Position numbers and translations under genes: made by a program
Part shown: positions 22,346 to 33,649 of the stretch, one piece after another
Numbering within the stretch: the stretch's first letter is position 1
Layout: the number at the start of each line of letters is the position of its first letter
Assembly (NCBI GenBank): GCA_036365145.1
Contig: JAEOAD010000004.1
Location: 49,692,001 to 49,756,000, forward strand
Length of the DNA stretch: 64,000 nucleotides
Origin: Orientallactaga sibirica
Taxonomy: Eukaryota; Chordata; Mammalia; Rodentia; Dipodidae
Direction: 5' to 3'
Notes under the pieces: generated by a model
Seen by the model: only the letters and a program-made list of their open reading frames with translations
Told to the model about the DNA's origin: nothing
Databases searched by the model: none

Positions 22346-23203
22346 AAAAGAATTTTTTAAAACTCTTATGTAATTAAAGAAAGGGAAGCCAAAACTTACA
22401 AAAACTATGATTTCCATATAACTTTAAAATGTTAAACTGAAAAACTGAGTTAACAGATTTTGTAGGTTTTCTGAAATAATCTGACAACAAAACATGATGA
22501 AGAGCACCATGCTAGGATATGATTATACCAGTGACCACAGTGATTTTTCTTGGATTATTAATTTACTATCATCAAGTGATTTTTTTCTGAGATATAGCAG
22601 GGATCAAGTAGACAGATACAGGTGTTGTGACTGATGAGATGTACTACAAAACAGCCCTTGGTCTGGAATTTATGAATATACATCAGGATTAGGTTTAGAG
22701 GAAAGCCTTTGTGATAAGGTTTGTTTTTTGTTTTTTTAAAGTGGATGAGTATACAGGAATTAATACTTATGTTGTTCTTGAAAGTCAGTACTGTGTCTTA
22801 AGTTAAAATTCCTATCAAATAATTTTATAGAATTTGCTATCATGATTTAGAATACTTGAAAATTTACATAGGTTTTATTGGTATAAAATGTTACCTCCTT
22901 AGATGCTAATAACATTTTCCCTATCTCATGTAAACTTTTAATGATTTTATATATATATAATCATTTAAATCATGTATTCATGTGTAAAAATATGAATGAT
23001 AACTAGAAATGGTTTGGGTGTAATTTTCTAGGGTGATTATACCTAATAATTAAAGGTGCATTCTATTAGTGAATATTTAAAATTGTTCTTATGATGAGCC
23101 TATTTGTATAGAAGTATGGCTTAAGGGTTTCCACCTATTGTTGACTGGCATGTATAAGCCATATACATGGGAAAACATAATATTAAACATTAAAAAAATA
23201 GTT
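22346..23203. other. Unique AT-rich DNA
   Basis: About 860 bp, roughly 30% GC, with no recognised element. Confidence 0.45.
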
Positions 23204-23216
23204 AAAACGTGCTCTG

Positions 23217-23420
23217 GGCTGGAGAGATTGCGAAGTGGTTAAGGTGCTTGCCTGTGAAACTGAAGGATCCAGGTTTGCTTCCCCAGTACCCACATAAGCC
23301 AGGTGCATAAGGTGGCACATGCATCTGGAGTCGACTTGCAGTGGCTGGAGGTCCTAGTGCCCCCATTCTCTCTATATATCTGCCTCTTTTTCAAATAAAT
23401 AAATTAAATTTAAAAAATTG
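23217..23420 (+). mobile_element. DIP-type SINE with TSD
   Basis: Complete copy (ggctggagagattgc head, ggtttgcttcc B box). Target duplication aaaacgtgctctg (23204-23216) and aaaatatgctctg (23421-23433), two differences; the first copy contains the hypermutable CG. Confidence 0.93.
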
Positions 23421-23504
23421 AAAATATGCTCTGTTTTGCCAGTAACTGATTACTAAATTATACTAAATATGTTTATGACACTATTTTACATTTTTACCAG
23501 CATT

Positions 23505-23650
23505 AAGTTATCTAGTTCATACAATATTCCCATAATATGTGTATGTAAGGGTGTTCTCTTTCAACAGATGAGAGGCTGAAGCACAGTGAAGGTAAGAAGA
23601 GCAATGCTATTTAGCTTGTAAGCAGTAGGGAGATGATTCACTCAGTAGCT
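23505..23650 (-). mobile_element. MIR SINE fragment
   Basis: Reverse-strand MIR outline: caacagatgagaggctgaag, cacagtgaaggtaagaag, ttagcttgtaagcagtagg. Ancient and diverged. Confidence 0.6.
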
Positions 23651-23934
23651 TAAAATTTTCATATTTCCATAGGTTGGCTGCACATTCCAAAATTTTATCT
23701 AGTATACTCTCCTTCTTCCAGTGCTACGATTTAGCTGTGCCATTTATTTGCCTTCTATAATTCTCTTAGATAGAGAATGAATTTTTAAGACTATTTAAAG
23801 TACAGCAGTGTCCCAAAAGACCTCCTAGCATCTCCTCAATTCATTACTTCTGACTTCTAACAAAAGAGATTCGTTAATTTTTGAATTTCATATAAAAAGA
23901 TTTGTCTACTTCTTACATATCTGTCTCAGTAGCA

Positions 23935-24112
23935 CTTGCTTTTTCTGAATTTTTGTTTCTACTGTAGTGTATGAGTAATCATATGCTAATGTATGAGCAT
24001 GCCACAATTTTTGAAAGCATGGTACTACTGATGGATATTTGGATTATTTCCAAACATTTTAGATGTGATAAATAATGTTGATAGAAGCTGTATTCCTAAA
24101 CCTGCAAAGTAT
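23935..24112 (-). mobile_element. L1M-type LINE fragment
   Basis: Matches the minus strand of old L1 ORF2/3' sequence: actgatggatatttggatta, tttccaaacattttagatg, aaataatgttgatagaag. No frame is kept. Confidence 0.6.
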
Positions 24113-24181
24113 CGAGAACTAGGTGGCTTAATGAGAAATTATCTCATTATTTCCAGGGCCATATTTGAAATTAAGAGTCTA

Positions 24182-24390
24182 GGGACTGGAGAGATGGTAT
24201 AGCGGTTAAGGCACTTGCCTGTGAAGACTGAGAACCCAGGTTCAATTCCCCAGGACCCACGTTAGCCAGATGTACAAGGTGGCATATGTGTTTGGAGTTT
24301 GTTTTCAGTGGCTAGAGGCCATGGCATGCCCATTATCTCTCTCTAGCTACCTCTTTCTCTCTCTCAAATAAATAAATAAATAAATAAGAA
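24182..24390 (+). mobile_element. DIP-type SINE
   Basis: ggactggagagatggtatag head, ggttcaattcc B box, acccacgttagccagatg, CT stretch, (aaat)n tail, then an aagaaagaa purine run to about 24435. taagagtctag before and ttaagaggttag after may be a worn target duplication. Confidence 0.92.
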
Positions 24391-24487
24391 AGAAAGTTAA
24401 CAAGAGAAAGAGTAAAAAAGAAATAAAGAAAGAAGTTAAGAGGTTAGTAAGATTTTGCATTCAGTGAAACCTATAATCAACACCTTT

Positions 24488-24785
24488 TTGTCTATTCCCA
24501 GCTTCTGGTCCTTTGAAGACCATCCACTTCTTTCCTTGGCTTGAAGATGAACTGTTTTGTTCTCATGACTGTCTTCTCTCCTATGTGTTCATATGCCTGC
24601 TCGCTATGTCTTTTTCTGCTTCCAAATGCCCCCTTGTAATAAGCACTCACATCTTATTAAATCAGACTCATGGTTAAAACCCAATTTTAATTATATTGTC
24701 TTTGTAAAACCCTGTAAGGTAACATTGTAAAATACTCTCTATTTGGTGGTCAGAATTCATTTATTATGGGGGCATAACATAATAT
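24488..24785 (-). mobile_element. MLT1-type MaLR LTR relic
   Basis: Reverse strand of MLT1-like LTR: ccttggcttgaagatgaac, tgtcttctctcctatgtg, ctatgtctttttctgcttcc, aaatgcccccttgtaataag, gtaaggtaacattgtaaaat. Colinear but diverged. Confidence 0.65.
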
Positions 24786-24826
24786 GAACTTTTTATATAT
24801 TTTTATATGTATGGTGATTATGTTTT

Positions 24827-25015
24827 AAAAAATATTTTATTTATTTATTTGAGAGAGAGAGTGTGTGTGTGTGAGCATGGGCATGTCAGGGTCTCCTGTC
24901 ACTGCTAATGAATTCGAGATGCATGCTGGCTCTATGTGGGCACTGGAGAATTGAACCTGCACCATCAGGCTTTAGCACACAAGTGCCTTTAACCACAGAG
25001 ATACCTTAACAGCCT
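24827..25015 (-). mobile_element. DIP-type SINE
   Basis: Minus-strand copy: ttttatttatttatttgag, a GA/GT run, gggcatgtcagggtctcc, cactgctaatgaattcgag, and taaccacagagatacc at the worn head. It is diverged in the body (the usual gcaccttgtgcatctgg is reduced). Confidence 0.88.
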
Positions 25016-25087
25016 GTGGCCATCTTTTCAGACAATTTATCATAGCATGTTACAACTCATCCTTTCATGTTGACTTCAGAAACTTTT

Positions 25088-25299
25088 TTAAAACTCCTTT
25101 GTTCTTTTTATTTGAAAAACAGGGAGGGAGGGAGAGAGAGAGACAGAATGGGTGCACCAGGGCCTCCACCCTCTGCAAACAAACTCCAGACGCATGTGCC
25201 CCCTTGTGCATCTGGCTAATGTGGGTCCTGGGGAATCAAACCTGGGTCCTTTGGCTTTACAGGCAAATGCCTTAACAGCTATGCCATCCTTCCAGGCCA
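25088..25299 (-). mobile_element. DIP-type SINE with perfect TSD
   Basis: Minus-strand copy with a gggaggga/GA tract, ccagggcctccaccctctg, cagacgcatgtgccccc, and a head reading taacagctatgccatcc. The 10-bp target duplication agaaactttt is at 25078-25087 and 25300-25309. Confidence 0.93.
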
Positions 25300-25333
25300 A
25301 GAAACTTTTATAAATATACTTGTTAATGTAGAG

Positions 25334-25334
<1 letters not shown>

Positions 25335-25381
<47 letters not shown>

Positions 25382-25690
25382 TATGCATCTATGTGTGTGT
25401 TCATGTATGTGAGTGCAAAAAGCACAGGCCACTGTGTGCATATGGAGGGTAGAGGACTATTTCAGATGCCTGCCCTCACTTTCCACATTGCTTTAAAGAC
25501 CGATCCCTTATTGTTTATTGCAATAAGGCCCATAAGATTCTGGAGATTCTCCTGTCTCTACCTCACTTCTTGCTGTGGGTGTTCTGGGCTTACAGGTGCT
25601 TGAATGACAGAATCCAGCTTTATGTGGATTCTGGAGATCCAAAGTCAGATATTCCTGTTTGTGCAGCAACCTCATTATCCACTCAACCGT
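25335..25690 (-). mobile_element. B3-like SINE with (TG)n tail
   Basis: A (TG)23 run at 25335-25380 forms the tail, followed by catgtatgtgagtgcaaaa, tatggagggtagaggac, gattctcctgtctctacctc, gtgttctgggcttacagg and tttatgtggattctggag. The order is the same as the elements at 44455-44850 and 59229-59545. Diverged. Confidence 0.65.
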
Positions 25691-25699
25691 CACCACATC

Positions 25700-26542
25700 A
25701 CTACTGTAGAATCATTTGATTTGTCTTCATATACAACTATGTTATCTCCTTCATTCTTATAATTTCAGTGTGTTATTCATATCTTATTCACCAGATAGGA
25801 CCTATAGGACAATATGTGATGAAAATGTATTTGATAAAAGTTATTCTTGCCTTGCTTCTTAATCATATAGGGTATGATTTAAGTACTTCATAATTAAGCA
25901 CAATGCCAGCTATTTTGTCAGACTAGAAATATTCATTGCATTTGTTGCTCAAGTACCTGTTTAAAATTATAAGAAATTTCAAATATGAACAAATTCATTT
26001 TCTTTCTTTCTTTAGATATTTTGTAAAGTAATGTTGAGTCTTGAGCTGTGCATCACTGGAATAAACTCAATTGGATCACAAAGGATGACATTTTTATAAC
26101 ATTTAATTTGGTTTGTAATGTATGTGGTAAGTGTTTTGCACTTTGGTTCTGGGAGTAATATCTATAATTGTATTTTCTTATAATTTCCTTGTAAAATTAT
26201 AATTAGGTTTGATTTAAAAATTATAGTGCTATTTCAAAAGTTATTTATCTTGAAAAATTGTTTATTACAGACTTGAAAACATAAGATCCTGATGTCCATC
26301 ATTCCGGTCCTTCACACAATCCAGAATTTTTGGCAAATTTATATCACTTCAAAAACCATGTACTCTGTCAAATTCAGAGCCCCTGAGGAGTTTACTGGAG
26401 AACTATAACTACTAGAATTACCTGTCTCTTTCTATCCCCCTGCAATGTTTTATACTTTTTCAAGAATTTGTCACCATCTAACATAAAATTCATTGTACTT
26501 ACTTGGTTGTCTACATTTCTCTACTAAACTAGAGTTTAAATT
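25700..26542. other. Unique AT-rich DNA
   Basis: About 840 bp with no recognised repeat or gene. Confidence 0.45.
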
Positions 26543-26855
26543 TGATGTGACACAGTTGGCTCATGTGTTTGACAACTTAGTCCCTAGCTGATGGTTGTGT
26601 TTGGGAAGGTTGTATAACCTTTAAAAAGCAGAGCCTTGCTAGAAGTGAGTCATTGGATGGTGGGACTTGAGTTTGTTAACCTGGTTATACTTCCTGTTCA
26701 CTCTCTTCTTCCCACCTGTCATTGCAATGATATGAAGATAGCGTCCACTTTTGCCACCATTCATTCCTTACCATAAAACTTCCCTTTGAAATTATAAGCC
26801 AAAAATAGACGCTTTCATCCTTCAATTTGCTTCTGTAATGAGAAAGAAACTGACA
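26543..26855 (+). mobile_element. MaLR (MT-like) solo LTR
   Basis: ggctcatgtgtttgacaac, agtccctagctgatggttg, tgtttgggaaggttgt, gccttgctagaagtgagtc, ttctctcttcccacc-type centre, tgccaccattcattcc, ttataagccaaaaatagac and a final gaaactgaca. The colinear order fits rodent MaLR LTRs. No clear 5-bp target duplication remains. Confidence 0.7.
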
Positions 26856-26919
26856 TGTAGATTATAAGTAGAGTCTGATTTACTTATGTGCCTCAAACAT
26901 GTCTTTCATATTCTAGCAT

Positions 26920-26941
26920 TCTCTCTCTCTCTACATATATA

Positions 26942-26998
<57 letters not shown>

Positions 26999-27055
26999 TT
27001 GTATGTTATATATATAATTTATATGTATTACATAATATATATTATGTATAGAATT
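26920..27055. repeat. (TA)n/(TG)n microsatellite
   Basis: A CT run, then acatatatatgtgtgtgtgt, then about 20 TA units to about 26990, then interrupted atgtatgtatttgtatg and more TA. Self-complementary (TA)n can extrude as a cruciform. Confidence 0.93.
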
Positions 27056-28505
27056 AATGCATGAATGAATGTAGCATTTTCATATAATCTAAGTTTTATC
27101 TATGTAAACATATTTCAGTAATTTCATAAAGTATATGTTGAACTAAGTTGCTTATTTGATTGACTGTTCTCAGTTGTGGAAAAACGTATCTTTGACAAAA
27201 AAAAATACTCAGAGAGTAATTTGATATGAAAGCCAACATAACAATCTCATCATCTTTATAACAGCGTAGCCGTCTGACCTCATCCTCTGAGAGACACAAC
27301 CCTGTCAGTCATGACCATCATGCCATAGCTCTGGCTCACAGGACAAAATGAAGAACCACCAGCCATTAGTCTATAACAAATATATGGTCAATAATAATTT
27401 TAAAAAGTAAAATATTTTTCTTTTGAGAATTTCAATATACCATGCTTTTTGTCTATTATTTGCTCTTCTAAAAATTGTCAGAACCAAGTGCTGAAAAGTA
27501 CATGAATCATCAAAAGAAATGCTTTTCAAAGGCCCTTCATTAAATAGTAAGCTCGGGGAATACTTGCAAAGTTCTTTTTACCTTTTCCCAGAAGAATAAA
27601 GAATAATTACAGATTAAGTCCAATAAAGATGCTTGGTAGTAATGAAACCTCAATTAGACCAGGCACCATTGCACTGGTCCTTTCTAAGCATAATGTTTGA
27701 ATGCCCCCTTAACTCTTTTTTCCTGCAGAATGTTAAAGCTTCCTTCTGTCCTTGCTCACTAGGAGATAAGTAAGAGAAACAGTAGATGAGTTGTATCCAT
27801 TCAGGACAGTAGCTGGATTCATTGTAAAATAAAAGTTATAAAATAGTTAACTATACAAACAAGGTACTCAATTTATTGAGACAAAGTTAACAGCTTTTCT
27901 TGCCTTACTTTTTAAAAAAGATTTTCTCTCAAGAATACTCTGCTTAAGATTTTCAAAAATACTATGTAGATCTGTTATCTCCATATCTGATCTCTATATA
28001 TGGTCACCAAATGCATCATTACCCTTTTGAAATTTTGTCATCATATTTATTTTTACCATCATATTAATTTTATTCATCTTATCATATTATTATTAGAATC
28101 ATATTTATTTTCTTAAAAAAATACACAGAACAAGGTGGAATAGCAGTTGTAGTACAGTGAGCCTTCTGTGGATGGCAGACTCATATCTGATTGGAAGAAG
28201 TGCATTTCCTTCCTTCAAGTAAAAAGAAAAACCATGATTGTCTGAGAGGCAGCTGATGATTACTGTAAGCAATGTCATTGCACTTTTCTTTCATAAAAGT
28301 CTTTGTGAAAATGCCCTTGAAATGGAAAGAAATAACTCTCCTGAATGGAAGAAAAAAATTCAGTCATATCTTTGATATATTGGCTATTTTCCCTTTAGGG
28401 ATATGGAGGGCTACTGTGTTTTATTTAATTTAAATTACTGAACAGCATTGGAGATAAATATAAATCATGTCGACTTGCTTGTTGGGGTTCTTTATGGTTC
28501 TATAT
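27056..28505. other. Unique AT-rich DNA
   Basis: About 1.45 kb. A 67-codon minus-strand frame at 27096-27299 (starting MCLSEDEVRRLRC) looks mildly protein-like and follows a pyrimidine-rich ggttgtgtctctcag, but there is no donor or homologue I can support. Confidence 0.35.
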
Positions 28506-28905
28506 GTATGTCTGCTATAGTCCAAATGAATCTCCCACATTTCATAAGAAAAAACTTACCCACCCCTTTAATAGTGAAGGTAGGGTTCTTTTTCTTTTGT
28601 TTTTCAAAGTAAAATCTTTAGAAGGTCATTAATGCATGAAAGTTTCTACCTCATGAATGAGGGTAATAGGCTCATAACAGGAGGTGTGTGGGATTTGTGC
28701 ACTGCCTATACCTCTTTGCCACATGAGGATAGAGTAAGAAGGCACCATCTATGATGTATTTATGAAACAGATACTGACTCTGCTGGGGCTTTGATCCTGG
28801 ATTTGCCAAGCTCCTGACATGTGAGAAATAAATTTCTTTTATTTCTAAATTATTAAGTCCATAATATTTTTGTGATACCAGCGGGAACAGATTGGGATAA
28901 TTTCT
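28506..28905 (+). mobile_element. MLT1-type MaLR solo LTR relic
   Basis: Good colinear match to MLT1-like LTRs: cacatgaggatagagtaag, aaggcaccatctatga, actgactctgctggggc, tttgatcctggatttgcc, tgtgagaaataaatttc, and ataatatttttgtgatacc near the end. Confidence 0.78.
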
Positions 28906-28929
28906 TTTATGAGTTTAGGAACACTTTAA

Positions 28930-29408
28930 ACAATATTAAAAATATACAAACTGGATAACCATATGCAGAAAAATTAAACTTGTTTCACACATTTCACCAT
29001 GCACAAAAATCAAATGGATCAAGGACTTCAATATAAGACAAAAAATACTGCTACTACTGGAAGAAAAAGTAGGAGGCACTTTGATGATATAACCATTGGG
29101 ATTTCATGAAGCTGAAAAGCTTTTTCACTGACAAACATACAAAAAGCAGACCCAATAGATTAACCATGAAATGGGAGAAAATTTTTGCGGGATACACATC
29201 ACACAGAGGCCTAATTTCTAAAATCTACAAAGAACTCAAAAACATAAAGAATAAAAAAATCAAACCACCCACTCACAAAATGGGGCAGAGAACTGCCCAG
29301 GGAGTTCTCAGAGGAAGAAATACAAATGATAAACACACACTTAAGAAAATGTTCAACATACCTAATCATCAGGGAAATGCAAATTAAAACATCTACGAGA
29401 TTCCACAA
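28930..29408 (+). mobile_element. Rodent L1, ORF2 3' part, left of LTR insertion
   Basis: Reads as the C-terminal part of L1 ORF2: ctggataaccatatgcag, tggatcaaggacttcaa, catgaagctgaaaagcttt, gaaatgggagaaaattttt, tctacaaagaactcaaa, ttcaacatacctaatcatc, agggaaatgcaaattaaaac. Frameshifts and a deletion before cattgggatttcatgaag leave no functional protein. It breaks off at gagattccac, where an LTR was inserted, and resumes at 29863. Confidence 0.9.
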
Positions 29409-29862
29409 TGCAGGTTGGGCCCTAGCCAGGCTGCCTGCTAGGAGAAACCAGGAAATGGCTTCTGTGGACGTGGCATTCTGCACAGGCCTGGCATGAAACT
29501 ACAGCCCCATACCCGCAAGCAACCTGCTGTGAGATGATCTGCCCAGAGACAGGCTGTCATTGGTCACAAGAAGGGAACCACCCTGCCCAGAGACAGGCTG
29601 TCATTGATCACAAGAAGGGAACCACCCTGCCCAGAGACAGGCTGTCATTGATCACAAGAAGGGAACCACCAAATACAAAGATTGCCCAGCCAAACCCTTA
29701 AAAACCCCTACACTTCCTTGAATAAACGAGTCTGCAGCAGCTCGCCCTCTGCCTGCTTTCACCCAACTCTCAGTGTCTGTGTCTTGACTTCGTGCCTCTC
29801 ACCCCCTGCCTGGCTGAGACCCTACATCCCCTCCTGGGCTGGCCCTAGGAGGGACCCCAACA
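29409..29862 (+). mobile_element. Solo ERV LTR inserted in L1
   Basis: 454 bp with TG...CA ends (tgcaggttgggccc to gggaccccaaca). GC is near 54%, far above its host. Contents: a 44-bp unit in three copies, a possible TATA-like cccttaaaaaccccta, an AATAAA signal in cttgaataaacg (about 29720), then a CT-rich 3' part. Length and layout resemble rodent class I or II ERV LTRs. The flanks (ccacaa and ccattt) do not give a clean target duplication. Confidence 0.8.
29540..29670 (+). repeat. 44-bp triplicated unit inside the LTR
   Basis: Starts at 29540, 29584 and 29628. The unit reads tgcccagagacaggctgtca then ttgatcacaagaagggaacc and acc. Copies differ at one base (ttggtcac versus ttgatcac). It lies upstream of the TATA-like region, where LTR enhancer repeats usually are. 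Confidence 0.97.
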
Positions 29863-30300
29863 CCATTTTACCCCAGTAAGAACAGCAAAAATTAAAAAAT
29901 CTAATGACAACAAATGTTGGTGAGGATGTGGAGAAATAGGAACCCTCATTCACTATTAGTGGGAATGTAAGCTGGTACAATCACTATGGAAAGCAATATG
30001 GAGACTCCTTAAAAGGTTGACTATAGAGATACAAACAGACCCATTTATCCCCTTACTGAGCATTTACCCTAAAAGTTCCAAGCCTCAGTTCAAAGATATT
30101 TGCTCAACCATGTTTATAGCTGCTCAATTCATAATAGCTAAGAGCTGTAATCAACCCAGATGCCCATCATTAGATGAATGGATAAGTAAGATGTGGTATA
30201 CCTACACAATGGATTTCTACACGGCAGTAAGGAAAAATGACACAAAGGAATTTGAATAAAAATGGTCAAACTTGGAACAGATTATTCTTAGCAAACTCAC
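29863..30300 (+). mobile_element. Rodent L1, ORF2 3' part, right of LTR insertion
   Basis: Continues the L1 frame text: gttggtgaggatgtggagaa, gtgggaatgtaagctggtac, ctgctcaattcataatagc, cagatgcccatcattagatg, atgtggtatacctacacaat, ggcagtaaggaaaaatgac. Aligns with the end of ORF2; frame disruptions show that it is dead. Confidence 0.92.
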
Positions 30301-31735
30301 CCAATCACAGAACATTAAGCGTCGCATCATCTCACTCATCCATGGCTCCTAATTTGTATTTTCTCGAGATGCTGACACATCTACTAAACATCTCGAGGAC
30401 TGGACAAAAGGGATGGTTGGGTGGGAAGGCAGGGAAAGGGTGGGAGTGACAAAAAACTGGATCCAAATGGAAATGGTACCATAAAATCCTATATCCTGAA
30501 GGACATACTAAAAGGTCGAACCTGCATCAGGTGCTTGGAGAGAACACCTGAATCATAGGGGCCAGGAGAGGGTATGATGAAGACTAACTTCAATCCTCTC
30601 CTGTTTCTCTCTCTATCACTCCATCTTCTCTCTCTTCTCTCTTTATCTTTCATATTACCTATATTTTTTCTTCCTTCTTTTCTCTTGGCACTGACCTGTA
30701 ACTCCCAAAGCCAGCATGTGGGCATGTGGTTAGCATCCATAATGAGCTGTTGATCAGTGAGACCTACACGGTTTCCCAAAAGAAGACAGGTTATTGGTAA
30801 GATCCTACTGCTGAAGATACCATATGCTGTTAAGGCAGAACATGGAGAGACCTGGCTGGAATCTGGAAGAGAGTCAGTCCCCAGATAGTTAGCTTGTCTA
30901 GTACCAGAAGGTGCTAAATAAGTGACTGGGGGAAAACGACCAACATCTGTCTAAGCAACTCATGGTCTAAGCTACTCAGAAGCAAACAACCTGACATGAT
31001 GCTCACACAAGTGCAGCAGTGGCACACAGCCATGGTGGATTACCAGCTGCTCTAGATTTGGCTCACAGATCTGCTCAGTGGCATGGAACCCATACCTGGA
31101 AACAGTAAACAAGACAGAACCATATCCAAAAACGAGCCTGCTCTCCTATATCAAGCTTCCACCAATAGTGGGATACAAGAGGGCCTACACCTATTAAATT
31201 CTCTGTAAAATAATAATGGTTATCCATGTATCTTGTACTGACCTCACTCTCTGTTGGAGAATCTGCTTCTCTCTTGAAGATGGAGGCATATATTAAAGAG
31301 AGAATCAGCCCATCTCACCACATCAGGGCACCAGATGAAGCCATTGAGTTATAGGGGAAATAAGCAAGAGTGCTGCTTTCTTGGTGAACCTGGTGCCAGC
31401 ACAAGGGCAAAGGAGATGGACACAAAGAACATTCAACCCCTACCAAATCAGATATCCAGAGACACAGAGACTCACAAAACCTCGTCACTGAATAGACCTA
31501 AAATGAACCCAACATGGCTCAGGGAAACTTGCAGAAGAGGGAACGGATTGTTAGAGCCATGACTTGAGTCATTATACAGAGCATTGCCTCTCCGGCATAA
31601 CTGATGGCTACCCCCATAAGGCAAGACCCATATAACCCATGGGGGGAGGACAGGGAGAAGGCTAATGATGATACCATCATGGCTGTATATATACTATATA
31701 CATAACTAATAAAAATATATTTTAAAAAATATACT
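30301..31735 (+). mobile_element. Rodent L1, 3'UTR
   Basis: The long non-coding L1 end: gcgtcgcatcatctcactca, a CT-rich block at 30596-30690, and a 3' part (30960-31720) colinear with the separate fragment 49050-49840 (tggcacacagccatggtgg, gatccagagacac-like text, catggctcagggaaactt, cagaagaggg). It ends in aataaaaatatattttaaaa. ORFs at 30489-30779 and 31335-31562 are incidental. Confidence 0.85.
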
Positions 31736-31836
31736 CAATTGAGTTCAAATGACTGTTCCTTATCTTTCTTCAATTTTTCTCCTTTCTTAATATTTAAATA
31801 TTTTAATTTTACCCTCCATCCTCTACCTCCTTCGCC

Positions 31837-31915
31837 TTGGTGCTGGGGATTGAACCTATGGCTTCAGGCATGCTGGCAAACACTCTACCACTCATCTACA
31901 TCTCTACTATTCCTC
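31837..31915 (-). mobile_element. ID-like SINE fragment
   Basis: Minus-strand tRNA-Ala/ID-type text: tggtgctggggattgaacc, tgctggcaaacactctacc, actcatctacatctc. With the B1-like piece just downstream it has the order of a B4-type ID/B1 composite. Confidence 0.65.
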
Positions 31916-32022
31916 TTTATTTTTATTTTTTATTTTATGACAGTGTCTCTTTAGGTTGCTCTTGCTGGTCCTGCACTCCCTCTGTAGTCCAGGCAGACTT
32001 TGAACTTCTATCATGGTTCAAC
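31916..32022 (-). mobile_element. B1-like SINE fragment
   Basis: T-rich tail, then gacagtgtctctttagg, gctcttgctggtcctg, tgtagtccaggcagac, tttgaacttctatc. Only the 3' two thirds of a B1 are present. Confidence 0.6.
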
Positions 32023-32104
32023 CCCTCAATAAGCTGACATTATAAGTCTGTATCATCAAGACTGCTAAATACTTTCCTCTTTGCATTATGAAACATACAG
32101 AAAA

Positions 32105-32361
32105 ATGTTATTTACTTATTTATTTATTTATTTATTTTGTTATTTGAGAGAGACACAGAGAGAAACAGAGAGACAGAGGAAGAGACAGACAGAGAGAGAA
32201 TGGATGTGTGGCCTCTCAGCCGCTGTGAACAAACTCCAGATGCTTGTGCCTCCTTGTAGGCAAGCTTGGTATTGCATGCTTGCATCACTTTTTGTATCTG
32301 GAAAAACATGGGACCTGGAGATCAAACAGGCACCTGAACCACTAAGCCATCTCTCCAGCTC
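32105..32361 (-). mobile_element. DIP-type SINE, long variant
   Basis: Minus-strand copy with the extra block (caagcttggtattgcatgc, ttgcatcactttttgtatc) also seen at 12622 and 50263. Tail (ttta)n, head aaccactaagccatctc. An imperfect target duplication is likely: gaaaaatgttatttact from 32100 and gaaaatttttgatttact from 32362. Confidence 0.9.
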
Positions 32362-32379
32362 GAAAATTTTTGATTTACT

Positions 32380-33299
32380 GAAAGGATTGGCATAGAGCAG
32401 TTTGTAGCTACCCATGAAATAACTTGTGGGGAAGTATTATCTATAGAAACAATGCACTCATTCATTTATTTATTTAGTATTCAAAGACATCTTTAAAGAG
32501 CCATTAGGATGCTTTTAAACTGGCATCTAGTTTATGTTAACTCATAAAGAATTGAGCAGAATAGACCACCATGCCAATACAAATTTGAAAATCATTCTTA
32601 TAATCAACTGTTCTGTAAACAATACAGGAATGAATAAGCAGAGTCTCAAATTTATATATGCATTGTAACTTCTACTCATTGCCCTAAGCATTTCTTATCT
32701 ATTTGACCCTTTATTTCCATTAATATCCCTGCCAGAGATCTGCAAGTAGAGGTTAGGAAGTTATAGTTAACTGTAGTTCACTCATCTAATATTCAGAAAC
32801 CTGAATTTTTAATTTAAAACTCATTTCAGTTCCCATGCACACAGCCACTATATTGTATTGCCTAGGCCTATCTATTAAAAACATAAACACTGCACACTAC
32901 TATAATTCAAAATATACATATTTTCCTAGAAATTGGTTGAATTATATTATTTTTTGAATTACACTGTCATGGGAATTTCCATTGGTAAACTGAAATCAGA
33001 TGCAAAGAAATATAACACTCAACTTCAAATAGGATAAATTCTGTTTTGTTCTGAAAGAATAATGAATATTTCATAAAGGACTTCTGTTTTGAGTTCTATC
33101 TTCAGCACTGAGGTGGGAAACTCCTGTTTCTGTTGCCTTAATTTTGGGTTATACTTTTTAAAATATATTTTAGGCAGTGTAATGAGAACAGTAGATAAGG
33201 ATGGAGCATGTGGCTTGTTAATAGTGTAAATTCTAAACATACTCAATGCTTGAAGTCAGTTCCTTCAATTCTCAGCAAGTAACCCCCAAACAAAAGAAA
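32380..33299. other. Unique AT-rich DNA
   Basis: About 900 bp; no recognised element or gene. Confidence 0.45.
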
Positions 33300-33446
33300 G
33301 CTGGGTGTGATGGCTCATGTGTGTAATTCCAGCTTTCAGGAGGCTGAGGTAAGAGGACTGCTATGAGTTCAAGGCCAATTTGGGGCTACTAAGTGAGTTC
33401 TAAGTCTGCCTAGGCTACAGTGAAACCCTACTTCAAAACAACAAAC
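33300..33446 (+). mobile_element. B1 SINE
   Basis: gctgggtgtgatggctcatg, tccagctttcaggaggctg, tgagttcaaggccaattt, gaaaccctacttcaaaac, then a caa/aat tail. Moderately diverged, jerboa-type 3' half. Confidence 0.9.
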
Positions 33447-33649
33447 AAATAATAAATAAGACATAATCAAAGAATATTACATGATTATTTCTTTGATGTA
33501 CTGGCTATTTCTTGGTTTTGGCCTTGGTTTTGCCATGCTGGGTGTTAAAAGCAAAGTTTCCACTTGATCAGCAAATAATCTGCTACTGAATCACCCCCTC
33601 ACGTGCTTAAATACTATTGTAAATAAAATCAAATCCTTTTGGTATAGTT

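Noticed and set aside
25088..25441. 117-codon minus-strand frame with HT repeats
   Set aside because: Spans a (TG)n run and a SINE.
27096..27299. Minus-strand frame starting MCLSEDEVRRLRC as a possible exon
   Set aside because: A pyrimidine-rich AG precedes it, but there is no matching donor or homologue, and it is adjacent to AT-rich simple repeats.
29106..29387. 93-codon frame reading as an L1 ORF2 piece
   Set aside because: Kept only as part of a broken L1; ORF2 is truncated and shifted, so it is not called as a CDS.
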